This document shows positions 45,901 to 59,088 of a DNA stretch of 64,000 nucleotides, piece by piece (the stretch's first letter is position 1; each line of letters begins with the position of its first letter). The stretch is from Gallionella sp. (GTDB taxonomy: Bacteria; Pseudomonadota; Gammaproteobacteria; Burkholderiales; Gallionellaceae). The position numbers and the translations under genes are program-made. A model generated the notes under the pieces. It did not search any database, was not told where the DNA came from, and saw nothing but the letters and a program-made list of their open reading frames with translations. The DNA is taken from assembly GCA_030653355.1 (NCBI GenBank), contig JAURZN010000095.1, positions 34,899-98,898 on the forward strand, in the 5' to 3' direction.

Positions 45901-48549
45901 AGCTAGTCCGGCCAGCTGGTCTTCCATACGCTTGCGTTCTTCAGCTGCCTGTCTGGCCAGCTCGGCAGCCTGCACGCGCTGCTGCTTCGCGGCTATCGCC
46001 GACTCGGTACTGCGAATTTTTTCCTGCTCAGCCTCAATGACCTGGCGCTGCGCTTCCTCAAGTTCAAACGCAGCACGCAAAGCCTGCTGCTCTACCGCGA
46101 GTCGCGCCTGCACGGCAACCGCCGCCTCAGCTTCACGCGCCAGGCGTTGCGCCAGTTGTTGCTGCAATTCTCGCTCTTGCTCCAGCCCCAGCTGCTCCTG
46201 CTGCGCCAATTGCAAAGCCATCTGCTCGCGTTCCACGGCCGCCTGACTGAGCGCTGCACTCGCCTCCGCCTGTTTACGCGCCGCAACGACGGCCATTGCC
46301 TCGCTGCGGGTGCGCATCTGCTCCGTCTCGGCCGCCTTGCGCGCTTCGGCAACCCGCTGCATAGCCATATTTTCAGCACGTTGCAAAGCCTGCTCGTGTT
46401 CCAGTCTGGCCTCGTTCATTTGCTTTTGCAAAACGGCAGTCGCGAGTGCCTCGGCGCGCAGGTATTGCTCTTGCTGTTTGAGCAACTGACTTTCCGCATC
46501 GGCATGGTGTTTGGCGATATTCAAAGCGCGCAACGCCACTTGTTCCTTCTCCTGCGCGTCCCGAATCGCCTGCTGATTGTGCTGCAAGGCTGTTTCAGCA
46601 ATCGCTTTCGCACGGGATTCCGTTTCGATGCGCTGATTGTCCGATTCGATGGCCAGCAATTCTGCCGCCATTCTGGCTTCTATTTCTGCGATGGCGCGCG
46701 CTTCTGCGGCCAACTGTTCCCGGGCTGCCTGCTGCGCTGCGCCTGCAAGCTCCGCCCGCCGCAACGCTTGCTGGTTAACCTGCTGCAAAGCCGATGTATT
46801 TTGCTGTGCGGCATCTATCAGCGCCTGTTCAGCCTGCAAGTTGGCTGCAATCAACGACTGCTCTTGCGCCAGTGCTTCAGCACGCAATTGGGCTGATTGC
46901 AATGCCGCGTTCTGCAGGCGGAATTTTTCCTGCAAAGCCTGCTCTGCCAGCTGTTCCGCCTGTTCGCGCTGCTGCTCGATTTTCAGCAACTGCTGTTCAA
47001 GCAGGATATTTTCCTCTGCCGCCGCCTGCGCCAGTTTGGCTGCGGCTATACGTTCATTTGCAACGGTGAGCGCCTGCACTTCGGCCTGCAATTGCAACTC
47101 CAGCTCTTGCGCCGACTGCATTTCCGCCTCGGCGCGTTGTTGCGCATACATCCGCTGATCCCGCCCGGTTGCCAGCTTTTGCGCTGCGGCCTGTACAGCC
47201 AGATTCTCGCTGGCCAGCCGTTCATCCGCATCTTGTGTCGCCTGCATCAACAACGCATGCGCTTGCTCATGCTGCTCGGCTGCGCTTTGGTCAGCCTCGG
47301 CTTTAGCCCGCAATAACGCGCTTACTTCCTGCTCGATTCTGGTTTTACGTTCTGCCTCGGCGCTGGCAGCGGCCTCGGCTTCAGCGCGCTGTTTCGCCGC
47401 CTGATAAGCCTGTTGCTCATGCTGTGTGCGTTTTTCAGCATCGGCGCGCGCCTGCTCGTCAGCCAAACGGCGCTGATTGGCCGTTTTGAGCGCGGATTGC
47501 TCCGCTGCGGCTCTCTCTTCAGCAGCCTGTTCGGCTTCGCGATCCGCTTGCAGCCTGGCTTCAATTTCCGCAAGCGCCTGCGATTCGGCACGCGCTCTGG
47601 CCATGACTGCTTCTGCTGCAAGCTGCTCGGCATCCAGCTTTGCTTTAAGCTGCTCGACCGTTTCCTGCTCCTGCCGGACTTTTTCCTGCACTACGCGTGC
47701 AATAGCCTGATCCGTAGAAATTTTTTGCTGCGCAAGCCGGGTGGCCTGTTGCTCCAGTCTGGCGCGATTTTCCGCTGCCTGAACCGCGTTGCGCTCAGCC
47801 TTGATACGCTGTTTGCTTTGCTCTGCCTCATGCGCTTCTTTGTCGGCTTTTTCTCCGGCAAGACGTAATTCCTCCGCCTCGTTTTCAACACGCAAACATG
47901 CCGCTTCACGCAATTGCACTTCGATTTGCAACTTTTCTTCAGTCTGGGTATGCAGCAATTGCTCTGCGGCCATGCGTTCAGCAACGGCTTGATCCGCCTG
48001 CGCCTGAAACTGATCTATTTCGAGCCGAATAGCGCGCATTTCAGCCTCAGCGCGTTGTTGTGCCGCCTGTTCCGCCTGACTTTGCTGTGCAATCAATAGC
48101 TGTAGCTCGCGCTCAGCCTTGACCTTGTCATCCGCCGCCGCACGGGCGGTTTGTTCGGCTTGCAAACGCAGCGTCAGCTCTTCCTGCGCCATGCGTTCGG
48201 CCCGCAGCTTCGCTTTACTTTCTTCCTCCAGCCGCATGGCGATCAACAATTTCGCCCGCAATTCCTGCGTCAGTTGTTTCTCGACCTCCAGCTTGGTTTG
48301 GGCGACTTCAGAGAGCCGCATTTCATCCTGACACTTGGCCTCAAGCTGAGCAATCAGTTCCATTTCAGTGCGCGCACGCGCCTGAGCTATGGCACGACCA
48401 TGCGCTTCGGCACGGGCCCGCGCCTGCGCGGAAAACCCGGCTTCCATCTCGGCTTCCAGATGCGCGCGCGCTTCCTGTATAGCCTGAGATTCAGCGATAA
48501 TTTCTTCGCTATCGTTACCAACCAAACGAATTTTGGGGGGAGTCGCCAT
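42967..48549 (-). CDS. Giant (1860 aa) Ala/Glu/Gln-rich coiled-coil protein with C-terminal TM segment
   Basis: Uninterrupted ORF of heptad-like A/E/Q sequence; C-term basic RRNRQWVKAAK then MAGLISVAALFGYSWSFF hydrophobic helix and ~60-aa tail. Confidence 0.85.
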   Translation of the reverse strand: MATPPKIRLVGNDSEEIIAESQAIQEARAHLEAEMEAGFSAQARARAEAHGRAIAQARARTEMELIAQLEAKCQDEMRLSEVAQTKLEVEKQLTQELRAKLLIAMRLEEESKAKLRAERMAQEELTLRLQAEQTARAAADDKVKAERELQLLIAQQSQAEQAAQQRAEAEMRAIRLEIDQFQAQADQAVAERMAAEQLLHTQTEEKLQIEVQLREAACLRVENEAEELRLAGEKADKEAHEAEQSKQRIKAERNAVQAAENRARLEQQATRLAQQKISTDQAIARVVQEKVRQEQETVEQLKAKLDAEQLAAEAVMARARAESQALAEIEARLQADREAEQAAEERAAAEQSALKTANQRRLADEQARADAEKRTQHEQQAYQAAKQRAEAEAAASAEAERKTRIEQEVSALLRAKAEADQSAAEQHEQAHALLMQATQDADERLASENLAVQAAAQKLATGRDQRMYAQQRAEAEMQSAQELELQLQAEVQALTVANERIAAAKLAQAAAEENILLEQQLLKIEQQREQAEQLAEQALQEKFRLQNAALQSAQLRAEALAQEQSLIAANLQAEQALIDAAQQNTSALQQVNQQALRRAELAGAAQQAAREQLAAEARAIAEIEARMAAELLAIESDNQRIETESRAKAIAETALQHNQQAIRDAQEKEQVALRALNIAKHHADAESQLLKQQEQYLRAEALATAVLQKQMNEARLEHEQALQRAENMAMQRVAEARKAAETEQMRTRSEAMAVVAARKQAEASAALSQAAVEREQMALQLAQQEQLGLEQERELQQQLAQRLAREAEAAVAVQARLAVEQQALRAAFELEEAQRQVIEAEQEKIRSTESAIAAKQQRVQAAELARQAAEERKRMEDQLAGLAHQRLAHERELQDQLLQRSATEAEVDAVLQLRIAAEQQAQLAAQEKIAAEQRAQQLAEELEKAQHQFMDVEQARIRRGESAIAAINQLEQVAEEARQTAVEREKMALRLTAQEQQRLAHERELQAQLEQRAVLEAEAAAALQARIAAEQQASEAEQEKIAAEQQAMQMAVAHEAAQRQLAEAAQARMRSDEAAIAEAGQLERVAHEARQAALEREQEAQRLTALEQQRLAHEREFQAQLEQRAVLEAEAVAAVQARIAAEQQACALEQEKIAAEQQALRLAQEHAEAQQQAIAVEQERTRLEELAIAATRQREQIAEAARLVAGERQQMALYQVEQEQQRLAVEYELKVQQDQRCALEAETKAAVQARLAEEQQACEAEQEKMAAEQQALGLAQEYEEAQRQLAEAERENIRRDESAIIALQQRVHMTEVAREAVLARAEMESELAGQAARQFELERELQEKIACKQSLAAEAGLATQARIEAEQQSCEAELEKIAAEQQLQRMASEHAEAQRTLVETEQANIRSNEATVAATQQRVQIAEAAGRVAVEREQLALQLLEQERQSLEHERDICVQLEQRAALEAQTDVVLQARLTAEQQAYEAEQEKLAVIEQARQLAAEHEALQRRAAEAECEQIRLEELAVAATEQRLQIAEAARLALVERERMENQLAGEARQLHERECALQEALSFKLTIAENSAKSRQDRIEAEQRLIDAEQEKIAAEQAAQQQADAKWNEIQRQIEAIALDSAEVSAQRMDQQQRILLAEQAKLQAEQLELQAAAELTAIAEQSEKLAAQQQQEQQKWLEQQQARLLTEQQLLDETEQRLAAEAEENAAVARHISAERIAAVEAQEKAKLARQATLLAQQLSEQDEQENDRLRVHVEQTRVELAPYQLQARLRRNRQWVKAAKMAGLISVAALFGYSWSFFNARNSAVSAQLPKPVDSVKQLPVLQEAQTDEPSVSLGRLKLSRQLKSEKTEN
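43876..46185 (-). repeat. In-gene tandem array: 1 x 98-aa plus 6 x 112-aa units
   Basis: Units start at 46185 (98 aa), 45891, 45555, 45219, 44883, 44547 and 44211 (minus strand), each beginning L-x-x-E-[RY]-[ED] or similar, with a conserved AEQQ..EQEKIAAEQQ core. Confidence 0.85.
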
Positions 48550-48723
48550 GGTGTTACCCTGTAACGCGCATTACTACGCGCCACGCCTGTTCTGTAAGTC
48601 TGCGACAATAGCAAGAGAGCGGGCATACTGACAAGCAAAGCGCTCAATAAAACAACAAACCAGACTATTTCCGGCTGTGTCAGCGCGGTTAGGGAATTCA
48701 TATGAATCCGGGGGTAAGCGATC

Positions 48724-49758
48724 ATGGAGTACCGACAACTAGGCAGCAGTGATTTACGGGTATCCGCCTTATGCCTGGGCACGATGACCTATGGCGAACA
48801 GAACAGCGAGCAGGACGCACATGAGCAACTCGACTATGCGGTGGCGCACGGGGTGAACTTCATTGATACGGCGGAAATGTATCCGGTCGCACCGCGTGCG
48901 CAAACCCAAGGTCGCACCGAGCGTTATATCGGCTCCTGGCTCAAGCACCAGCCACGCGACCGGCTCATTATCGCCAGCAAGATCGCCGGGCCTGCGCGCG
49001 GCTTTGGCTGGATACGCAACGGCCCGCGCATCAATCGCGAACAGATTAACGCCGCCATTGATTCCAGCCTGCTGCGCCTGCAGACCGACTATTTGGATTT
49101 ATACCAGATACACTGGCCTGATCGTTACGTGCCGATGTTCGGCGCGAGCAGCTACGATGCGGCGCAGGAGCATGACAGCGTGCCCATAGCCGAGCAACTG
49201 CTGGCACTTTCCGAACTGGTCAAGGCGGGGAAAATCAGGCATATCGGTCTGTCCAACGAGACACCCTGGGGCGTGAGCGAATTCATACGCTGCGCCGAAG
49301 CGCTGGGCCTGCCCAGAATAGTCTCGATACAAAATGCCTACCACCTGATGAACCGTACTTTTGAGTGCGGACTGGCAGAAACCTGCCATCACGCCGAAAT
49401 CGGACTGTTAGCCTACAGCCCGCTCGCATTCGGCCATCTCACCGGCAAATATCTGGACAACCCGCACGCTCAGGGACGCATCACCCTGTTTCCCGGATTT
49501 GGTCAGCGTTACCAAAAAATAAATGTGCCCGCCGCCAGTGCTGCCTATGTACAAATCGCGCGACAGGCCGGGCTCAGCCCCGCCCAGATGGCACTGGCCT
49601 ACGCCCGCACTCGCTGGTTTACCGGCAGCGTCATACTGGGTGCAACCACCTTGGCGCAACTCAAGGAAAATCTGAATAGCCACGCTGTGACACTCTCGGC
49701 AGAGGTGCTGGAGCAAATCGAGGCCGTGCATAAACAGTACCCCGACCCGACCCCCTGA
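48724..49758 (+). CDS. Aldo/keto reductase (Tas-like)
   Basis: MEYRQLGSSDLRVSALCLGTMTYGEQNSEQDAHEQLDYAVAHGVNFIDTAEMYPV. Confidence 0.94.
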   Translation: MEYRQLGSSDLRVSALCLGTMTYGEQNSEQDAHEQLDYAVAHGVNFIDTAEMYPVAPRAQTQGRTERYIGSWLKHQPRDRLIIASKIAGPARGFGWIRNGPRINREQINAAIDSSLLRLQTDYLDLYQIHWPDRYVPMFGASSYDAAQEHDSVPIAEQLLALSELVKAGKIRHIGLSNETPWGVSEFIRCAEALGLPRIVSIQNAYHLMNRTFECGLAETCHHAEIGLLAYSPLAFGHLTGKYLDNPHAQGRITLFPGFGQRYQKINVPAASAAYVQIARQAGLSPAQMALAYARTRWFTGSVILGATTLAQLKENLNSHAVTLSAEVLEQIEAVHKQYPDPTP

Positions 49759-49861
49759 GATCAGCCCCGACACGCTGTTCACGGCGGCTAGCGCCCCACC
49801 CGTCCGGCGTAACTGGTTATAATCACGACCTCACTCATCTCGCGTATCCGGAGCTTTTGCC

Positions 49862-52561
49862 ATGTCGCACAATTTGTTCAACACCCGTTCAACCTTCAAA
49901 CTCGCCAGCGGCAATCAGGGCGCGCTGTATTCATTGCCCGCTCTGGAAGCGGCCGGAATCGGCAAGATTTCACGTCTGCCGGTGTCTATCCGCATCGTGC
50001 TGGAATCGGTGTTGCGCAATTACGACGATAAGAAGGTGACCGAGACGCATATCCGCCAACTGGCCAACTGGCAGCCGAACGCAGCACGCATTGATGAGAT
50101 CCCCTTCGTCGTCGCGCGTATCGTATTGCAGGATTTCACCGGCGTGCCGCTGCTGGCCGATCTGGCCGCGATGCGCGATGCCGCCGCCGCGCAAGGCTGC
50201 GACCCTAAGCTTATCGAACCGCTGGTGCCGGTCAATCTGGTGGTGGATCACTCTGTACAAATTGACTACTACAACCGCCCCGACGCGCTCAAGCTCAATA
50301 TGGAAATGGAATTCGAGCGCAACAACGAACGTTACAAGTTCATGAAGTGGGGCATGCAAGCCTTTGAATCATTTAAAGTGGTGCCGCCCGGCGTGGGCAT
50401 CGTCCATCAAGTCAACCTGGAATATCTGGCACGCGGTGTGCAGCAAAAAGACGGCGTGTATTACCCTGACACGCTGGTCGGCACCGATAGCCACACCACT
50501 ATGATCAACGGCATCGGCGTGGTTGGCTGGGGCGTGGGCGGCATTGAAGCTGAAGCTGGCATGCTGGGCCAGCCGGTCTATTTCCTGACGCCTGATGTGG
50601 TCGGTGTACATCTCAAAGGCAAGCTGCGTGAGGGCCTGACCGCCACCGACGTGGTGCTGACTGTGACCGAACTGTTGCGTAAACACAAAGTTGTCGGCAA
50701 ATTCGTGGAGTTCTTCGGCGAGGGCACGCAAGCACTCGCCCTGCCCGACCGCGCGACCATCGCCAACATGGCACCGGAATACGGTGCGACCATGGGCTTC
50801 TTCCCAGTGGACGAGACCACCGTCAATTTCATGCGCAATACCGGACGCACAGACGAAGAAGTGGATGCGTTCGAATCCTACTTCAAGGCACAAGGTTTGT
50901 TCGGCATCCCGCAAGACGGGCAGATAGACTACAGCAGCGTGGTAGAACTGGATCTGGCCAGCATCGAACCTTCACTGTCCGGCCCTAAACGTCCGCAAGA
51001 CCGCATCGCCATGTCCGCAATGCGTGAAACCTTCAACACCCTGTTTTCCAAACCCATCGCCGAAAACGGCTTCAACCAGCCTGCCGAAAAACTGGCGGTG
51101 CGTTATCCGACCGGCAAGGGCGATCTTGCAATCGGCAACGGCGATGTGCTGATCGCGGCGATCACGTCCTGCACAAACACCTCCAACCCCAGCGTCATGC
51201 TGGCGGCGGGTCTGCTGGCCAAGAAGGCGGTCGAGAAAGGCCTGAGCGTCCAGCCGCACATCAAGACCACGCTGGCACCCGGCTCGCGCGTCGTCACCGG
51301 CTATCTGACTGATGCCGGCTTGCTCGAACCCCTCGCACAACTGGGTTTTGGCGTTGCCGCCTACGGCTGCACCACCTGTATCGGCAATTCCGGCCCGCTG
51401 GATCCGCAGATCGAGGCGACCATCGTCGCCAACCAGCTCATCGCGACGGCGGTACTGTCCGGCAACCGCAATTTCGAAGCGCGTATCCATTCCAATATCA
51501 AGGGCAATTTTCTTGCTTCCCCGCCGCTGGTGGTGGCCTACGCCATTGCGGGCAAGATGAACATCAACCTCGACACGGAAGCACTGGGCGTGGGCCGTGA
51601 CGGCCAACCGGTATTTTTGCGCGACATCTGGCCTTCCAGCGCGGAAGTCCAGGCTGTCAGCCAATATGCGACCAACCCGGCGCTGTATCGCTCGCTTTAT
51701 GCCGACCTGACCCGCGACCTGCCGTTGTGGAACAACATCGAAGCGCCGAGTGGCGACCAGTACCGCTGGGATGATTCGACCTACATTGCCTGCCCGCCAT
51801 TCTTCGATGCGTTCAGCATGACAACAGGCGAGATTAGCGGCGTAAAACACGCACGCGCACTGGCGATATTCGGCGACTCCGTCACCACCGACCACATCAG
51901 CCCGGCCGGCAGCTTCAGCCCGTCCAGCCCGGCGGGTCAGTATCTGCAAGACAGGGGCGTGGCCGTCAGGGATTTCAACAGCTACGGCTCACGTCGCGGC
52001 AATCACGACGTGATGATGCGCGGCACGTTTGCCAATGTGCGCATCAAGAACCTGATGCTGCCAGCTGATGCGGGCGGCAATCGCACCGAGGGGGGCTACA
52101 CGTTATACAACGGCGAACAGACCGACATTTACACGGCCGCCATGAACTATATCGCTGCAGGTACGCCGACAGTTATTTTTGCCGGTGAAGAATATGGCAC
52201 GGGTTCCAGCCGCGACTGGGCGGCAAAAGGCACGCAACTGCTCGGTGTCAAGGCGGTGATCGCCAAATCCTACGAGCGCATCCACCGCAGCAACCTGATC
52301 GGCATGGGCGTGCTGCCCCTGCAATTCAAGGGCGACACCAGTGCAGCCAATTTAAAACTGACAGGTGATGAAATATTCGATCTGAGCGGCATCGACAACA
52401 ACCTGAAGCCGCAACAGGACGTGACCCTCACCATCACGCGCCGCGACGGCAGTACGCAGCAAGTGCCGCTGCTGCTGCGCATCGATACGCCGATCGAAGT
52501 GGACTACTATCGTCACGGCGGCATCCTGCCGTATGTGCTGCACGAACTGGTATCACAGTAA
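49862..52561 (+). CDS. acnA: Aconitate hydratase A
   Basis: [118 protein letters not shown]. Confidence 0.98.
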   Translation: MSHNLFNTRSTFKLASGNQGALYSLPALEAAGIGKISRLPVSIRIVLESVLRNYDDKKVTETHIRQLANWQPNAARIDEIPFVVARIVLQDFTGVPLLADLAAMRDAAAAQGCDPKLIEPLVPVNLVVDHSVQIDYYNRPDALKLNMEMEFERNNERYKFMKWGMQAFESFKVVPPGVGIVHQVNLEYLARGVQQKDGVYYPDTLVGTDSHTTMINGIGVVGWGVGGIEAEAGMLGQPVYFLTPDVVGVHLKGKLREGLTATDVVLTVTELLRKHKVVGKFVEFFGEGTQALALPDRATIANMAPEYGATMGFFPVDETTVNFMRNTGRTDEEVDAFESYFKAQGLFGIPQDGQIDYSSVVELDLASIEPSLSGPKRPQDRIAMSAMRETFNTLFSKPIAENGFNQPAEKLAVRYPTGKGDLAIGNGDVLIAAITSCTNTSNPSVMLAAGLLAKKAVEKGLSVQPHIKTTLAPGSRVVTGYLTDAGLLEPLAQLGFGVAAYGCTTCIGNSGPLDPQIEATIVANQLIATAVLSGNRNFEARIHSNIKGNFLASPPLVVAYAIAGKMNINLDTEALGVGRDGQPVFLRDIWPSSAEVQAVSQYATNPALYRSLYADLTRDLPLWNNIEAPSGDQYRWDDSTYIACPPFFDAFSMTTGEISGVKHARALAIFGDSVTTDHISPAGSFSPSSPAGQYLQDRGVAVRDFNSYGSRRGNHDVMMRGTFANVRIKNLMLPADAGGNRTEGGYTLYNGEQTDIYTAAMNYIAAGTPTVIFAGEEYGTGSSRDWAAKGTQLLGVKAVIAKSYERIHRSNLIGMGVLPLQFKGDTSAANLKLTGDEIFDLSGIDNNLKPQQDVTLTITRRDGSTQQVPLLLRIDTPIEVDYYRHGGILPYVLHELVSQ

Positions 52562-52591
52562 GGAGCAACGCTTAGCCTCACGCAGCGGCAA

Positions 52592-52620
52592 ACGGGCAGC
52601 CTCTAGGGCTGCCCGTTTTG
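52592..52620 (+). terminator. Rho-independent terminator downstream of acnA
   Basis: acgggcagcc-tcta-gggctgcccgttttg hairpin plus T-run. Confidence 0.8.
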
Positions 52621-52641
52621 TTTGATGCGGATACAGAAAAA

Positions 52642-53070
52642 TCAGGCCGCGATTTTTTTGCACTCTTTATAGCAGGCCGCGCAACTTGCGCCACAGGCTT
52701 TGCAGGAGTCATGCTTGTCGGCGTGTTTCTTGCATTCGTCTTCGCATTGCTTGCACACATCCATGGCGATACTCGCCAGTCGTGCAGTCTGTTTGGATTT
52801 CTGATTGGCAAGTTGTTGCAGTGCGCCGCAAACCGCCAGCATCTGATTCACGGTTTGCGCACACGCGGCCATGTCTTTGTCGCCTTGCCCCAGCAACTCA
52901 AGGCAATGGCTCAGGCAGACTTCGCCCTTCTGTATGCAATCACTGGCAGAATCAGCCAGTGCGGACGGTGCGGCGTGGTGCATATGATCGTGTTCGGCAG
53001 CTTGCGCGCGCCCTACCACTGCGGCTCCCGCCAACGCCATACCGCCCAGCAATACGTCTCTTCTGTTCAT
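52642..53070 (-). CDS. Four-helix-bundle copper-binding (Csp1-like) protein, Tat signal
   Basis: MNRRDVLLGGMALAGAAVVGRAQA signal; 13 Cys in the mature part, several in CxxxC/CxxC spacing (VCLSHC, CKQCEDEC, CKACGASCAACYKEC). Confidence 0.88.
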   Translation of the reverse strand: MNRRDVLLGGMALAGAAVVGRAQAAEHDHMHHAAPSALADSASDCIQKGEVCLSHCLELLGQGDKDMAACAQTVNQMLAVCGALQQLANQKSKQTARLASIAMDVCKQCEDECKKHADKHDSCKACGASCAACYKECKKIAA

Positions 53071-53087
53071 CGCTTTCTCCTGAAAAA

Positions 53088-53621
53088 TTAATCGTCCTGT
53101 AATTCCTGACCGGGAAACAGTTCCTGCGTATAGCCAAACCGGCTCATGTCCTGCATCCGCATCGGATACAGTATTCCGTCCAGATGATCGCACTCGTGCT
53201 GCACCACGCGTGCGTGAAATCCGCTGACGGTGCGATCAATTAACGCACCGTATTCGTCGAAGCCCTGATAACGAATGTTGCAGGGGCGCGTAACCACGCC
53301 TCGCAAGCCGGGCACGCTCAAGCACCCTTCCCAGCCTGCTTCGGTGTTGTCATCCAGTACGCTGATGACGGGATTGATGAGCACGGTTTCCGGCACCGTT
53401 TCGGCATCCGGATAACGCGAATTCAACTGCACCCCGAAGATCACCACACGCAGTCCGATGCCGATTTGCGGCGCGGCCAGTCCAGCACCGTTCAGTGCCT
53501 GCATGGTGTCGCGCATATCATCCAGCAGACTGTGCAATTCGGCGCTGTCGTAGCGGCTAACCGGTTCCGCGACCTGGAGCAGGCGCGCATCACCCATGCG
53601 TAATACAGTCTTAATCGTCAT
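53088..53621 (-). CDS. def: Peptide deformylase
   Basis: [49 protein letters not shown] motifs. Confidence 0.97.
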   Translation of the reverse strand: MTIKTVLRMGDARLLQVAEPVSRYDSAELHSLLDDMRDTMQALNGAGLAAPQIGIGLRVVIFGVQLNSRYPDAETVPETVLINPVISVLDDNTEAGWEGCLSVPGLRGVVTRPCNIRYQGFDEYGALIDRTVSGFHARVVQHECDHLDGILYPMRMQDMSRFGYTQELFPGQELQDD

Positions 53622-54357
53622 GGCAATTGACCACGCATTCGAGAATGTTGCGCACCCGCTCCATCGCATTCCGTGCGGTGGCAGCAACATTTTCCATATT
53701 GATGTTCTCCTGACTATCACCCCGCCCCGCCGTGTAATTCACCACCACAGCGATGCTGGCATAGTTCATCTCCAGCTCCCTTGCCAACGCAGTTTCCGGC
53801 ATGCCGGTCATTCCCACCATATCCGCGCCATCGCGTTCATAACGATTAATCTCGGCGATGCTGTCCAGACGCGGCCCCTGTGTTGCCGCATAAACACCGC
53901 CATCCAGGCAGGGCTGACGGACTTGTTCCGCGCCGCGCAAAATACGACTGCGCAAAACCGGTGAATAAGGCAGGGTAAAGTCTATGTTGCGGTAACTGGT
54001 ATTGCGCGTATTGAAAAAAGTGGCATCACGCCCGTGCGTGTAATCAATAATCTGATCGGGCACGATCAGCGTGCCCGGCGTCAAATCCGCACGTATTCCG
54101 CCGACGGTTGCGACAGAGACGACATCCGTCACTCCCTGCTCGCGCAATGCCCATAAATTGGCGCGGTAATTCACCAGATGAGGCGGTATGGTGTAGCCAT
54201 AACCATGTCGCGCCAGAAAGATGATTTCATGCTGATTGAGCATGCCAAACAGGAACGCGCCGGCAGGCTCGCCATAAGGCGTGCGCATCACTTGCCTGTG
54301 CGTGACATTGAGATTCGCCAGTTCCGTCAGGCCGCGGCCCCCTATGATTGCCAACAT
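53611..54357 (-). CDS. S-methyl-5'-thioadenosine/thioinosine phosphorylase
   Basis: [87 protein letters not shown]. Confidence 0.9.
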   Translation of the reverse strand: MLAIIGGRGLTELANLNVTHRQVMRTPYGEPAGAFLFGMLNQHEIIFLARHGYGYTIPPHLVNYRANLWALREQGVTDVVSVATVGGIRADLTPGTLIVPDQIIDYTHGRDATFFNTRNTSYRNIDFTLPYSPVLRSRILRGAEQVRQPCLDGGVYAATQGPRLDSIAEINRYERDGADMVGMTGMPETALARELEMNYASIAVVVNYTAGRGDSQENINMENVAATARNAMERVRNILECVVNCHDD

Positions 54358-54377
54358 TTCAACTCCCAACATAAGTA

Positions 54378-54424
54378 TCGGGCGTAGCCCGACCTACAAA
54401 CAACTAACGACTAACGACTAACGA
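54378..54424. repeat. Small palindrome tcgggcgtagcccga followed by 3 x 7-bp tandem ctaacga
   Basis: Direct reading of 54378-54392 and 54404-54424. Confidence 0.7.
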
Positions 54425-54428
54425 CTAG

Positions 54429-54983
54429 CTACTGCTTTACAGCATAAATCGCGGGCAGATTGCGCCACGCACCCTCAATATCCATGCCATAACCGAACAC
54501 GAAACGATCCGGTAATTCCAGCCCCACGAAATCTGCCTGCACAGGCTTAGGGCGGCCATGCCGCTTATCGGAAAACACGGCGCTATAGCAGTGTTGCGCC
54601 CCCAACTCCAGCACCCGTTCACGTAAGGCGGCCAGGGTATGACCCTCGTCCAGAATATCGTCTATCAGCAACACCACGCGACCACGCACCGATTCATGCG
54701 GCGCCACCTTCCAGTGCATCGTACCACCGGCCCGTGCATCGCCATAGCGCGTCAGATGCACATAATCAAAATCAAGCGGAAAGTTGAGCAGCGGCAACAA
54801 CTGCCCGGAAAAAACCACTGCGCCGCCCATCACCGACAGCACCAGCGGGTGCGCGTCACTCAAGCTTGCATTGATTTCCCGCGCGACCTTGTGCAGTGCG
54901 GCTTGCACCTGCTCTTCCGTGCACAGCAATTCAGCCTGTTGCAACAGCTCATGCGCGCGCCGGGCAGAAATCGTCATGCGCAA
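54429..54983 (-). CDS. hpt: Hypoxanthine-guanine phosphoribosyltransferase
   Basis: VLSVMGGAVVFSGQLL, VVLLIDDILDEGHTLAAL (PRPP-binding motif), FVFGYGMDIEGAWRNLPAIYAV. Confidence 0.92.
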   Translation of the reverse strand: MRMTISARRAHELLQQAELLCTEEQVQAALHKVAREINASLSDAHPLVLSVMGGAVVFSGQLLPLLNFPLDFDYVHLTRYGDARAGGTMHWKVAPHESVRGRVVLLIDDILDEGHTLAALRERVLELGAQHCYSAVFSDKRHGRPKPVQADFVGLELPDRFVFGYGMDIEGAWRNLPAIYAVKQ

Positions 54984-55868
54984 TTACAACTGCAGGCTCT
55001 TCAAATAGGCGGCGAATTCCTCCTTGACTTCCGGATGCACCAACCCCATCGCCACGCCCGCCTTCAGGAAACCAATTTTTGAACCGCAATCATAACGCAT
55101 GCCTTTGTAGCGATAGGCCAGTATCCGTTCTTCCGCGATCAGGGCGGCAATCGCATCGGTCAGCTGCAATTCACCGCCTGCACCTGTGTGCAAATTGTGC
55201 AGATGGTGGAAAATACGCGGCGTCAGAATGTAACGTCCCGCCACGGCCAGCGTGGAAGGCGCATCTTCAGGGTCCGGCTTTTCGACTATGCCTGTCACCT
55301 GTTCCAGATCTGCGTTCACTTTGGCACTCTCGACGATACCGTATTGCCGGGTCAGTTCGCGCGGCACATCCTGCACGCCCAGCACAGAACTGTGGTGACG
55401 ATCATAGATCTCCACCATCTGCCGGGTGATCGAAACCTCACCCACCATCAGGTCATCCGCCAGAATGACGGCGAAAGGCTCATTTTTGATGACAGGCTGG
55501 GCGCAAAGCACGGCGTGCCCCAAGCCCAGCGGCTCGGATTGACGGATGTAGATGCAATTAATTCCTTCCGGGATCACTTCCTGCGTCAAACGCAGCAGTT
55601 CCAGCTTGCCCTTTTTCTCCAGTTCGACTTCCAGCTCGTAGGCTTTGTCAAAATGATCCTCGATGGAACGCTTGCTGCGCCCAGTCACGAAAATCATGTC
55701 CGTAATCCCCGCAGCCACCGCTTCTTCCACCGCATACTGAATCAGCGGCTTGTCCACGACAGCCATCATTTCCTTGGGGCTGGCCTTGGTGGCCGGCAGA
55801 AAGCGACTTCCCATGCCTGCGACTGGAAACACCGCTTTACGGATTACCCGCAATGGTCTTTTACTCAT
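54984..55868 (-). CDS. galU: UTP--glucose-1-phosphate uridylyltransferase
   Basis: [46 protein letters not shown]. Confidence 0.97.
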   Translation of the reverse strand: MSKRPLRVIRKAVFPVAGMGSRFLPATKASPKEMMAVVDKPLIQYAVEEAVAAGITDMIFVTGRSKRSIEDHFDKAYELEVELEKKGKLELLRLTQEVIPEGINCIYIRQSEPLGLGHAVLCAQPVIKNEPFAVILADDLMVGEVSITRQMVEIYDRHHSSVLGVQDVPRELTRQYGIVESAKVNADLEQVTGIVEKPDPEDAPSTLAVAGRYILTPRIFHHLHNLHTGAGGELQLTDAIAALIAEERILAYRYKGMRYDCGSKIGFLKAGVAMGLVHPEVKEEFAAYLKSLQL

Positions 55869-55870
55869 TA

Positions 55871-59046
<3,176 letters not shown>

Positions 59047-59088
59047 AAAAACGTCAGCGCGGATTATCTCAAGTTGAGTAGTAAAAAT

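Noticed and set aside
43222-48564. Many long + strand ORFs opposite the coiled-coil gene (e.g. 43222..43773, 43777..44529, 46147..46896)
   Set aside because: Antisense shadows of an A/E/Q-rich codon-biased gene; Leu/Cys/Ser-rich low-complexity translations without recognisable motifs or RBS context.
50972-51949. 325-aa minus-strand ORF opposite acnA
   Set aside because: Antisense of a highly conserved enzyme gene; no family features.
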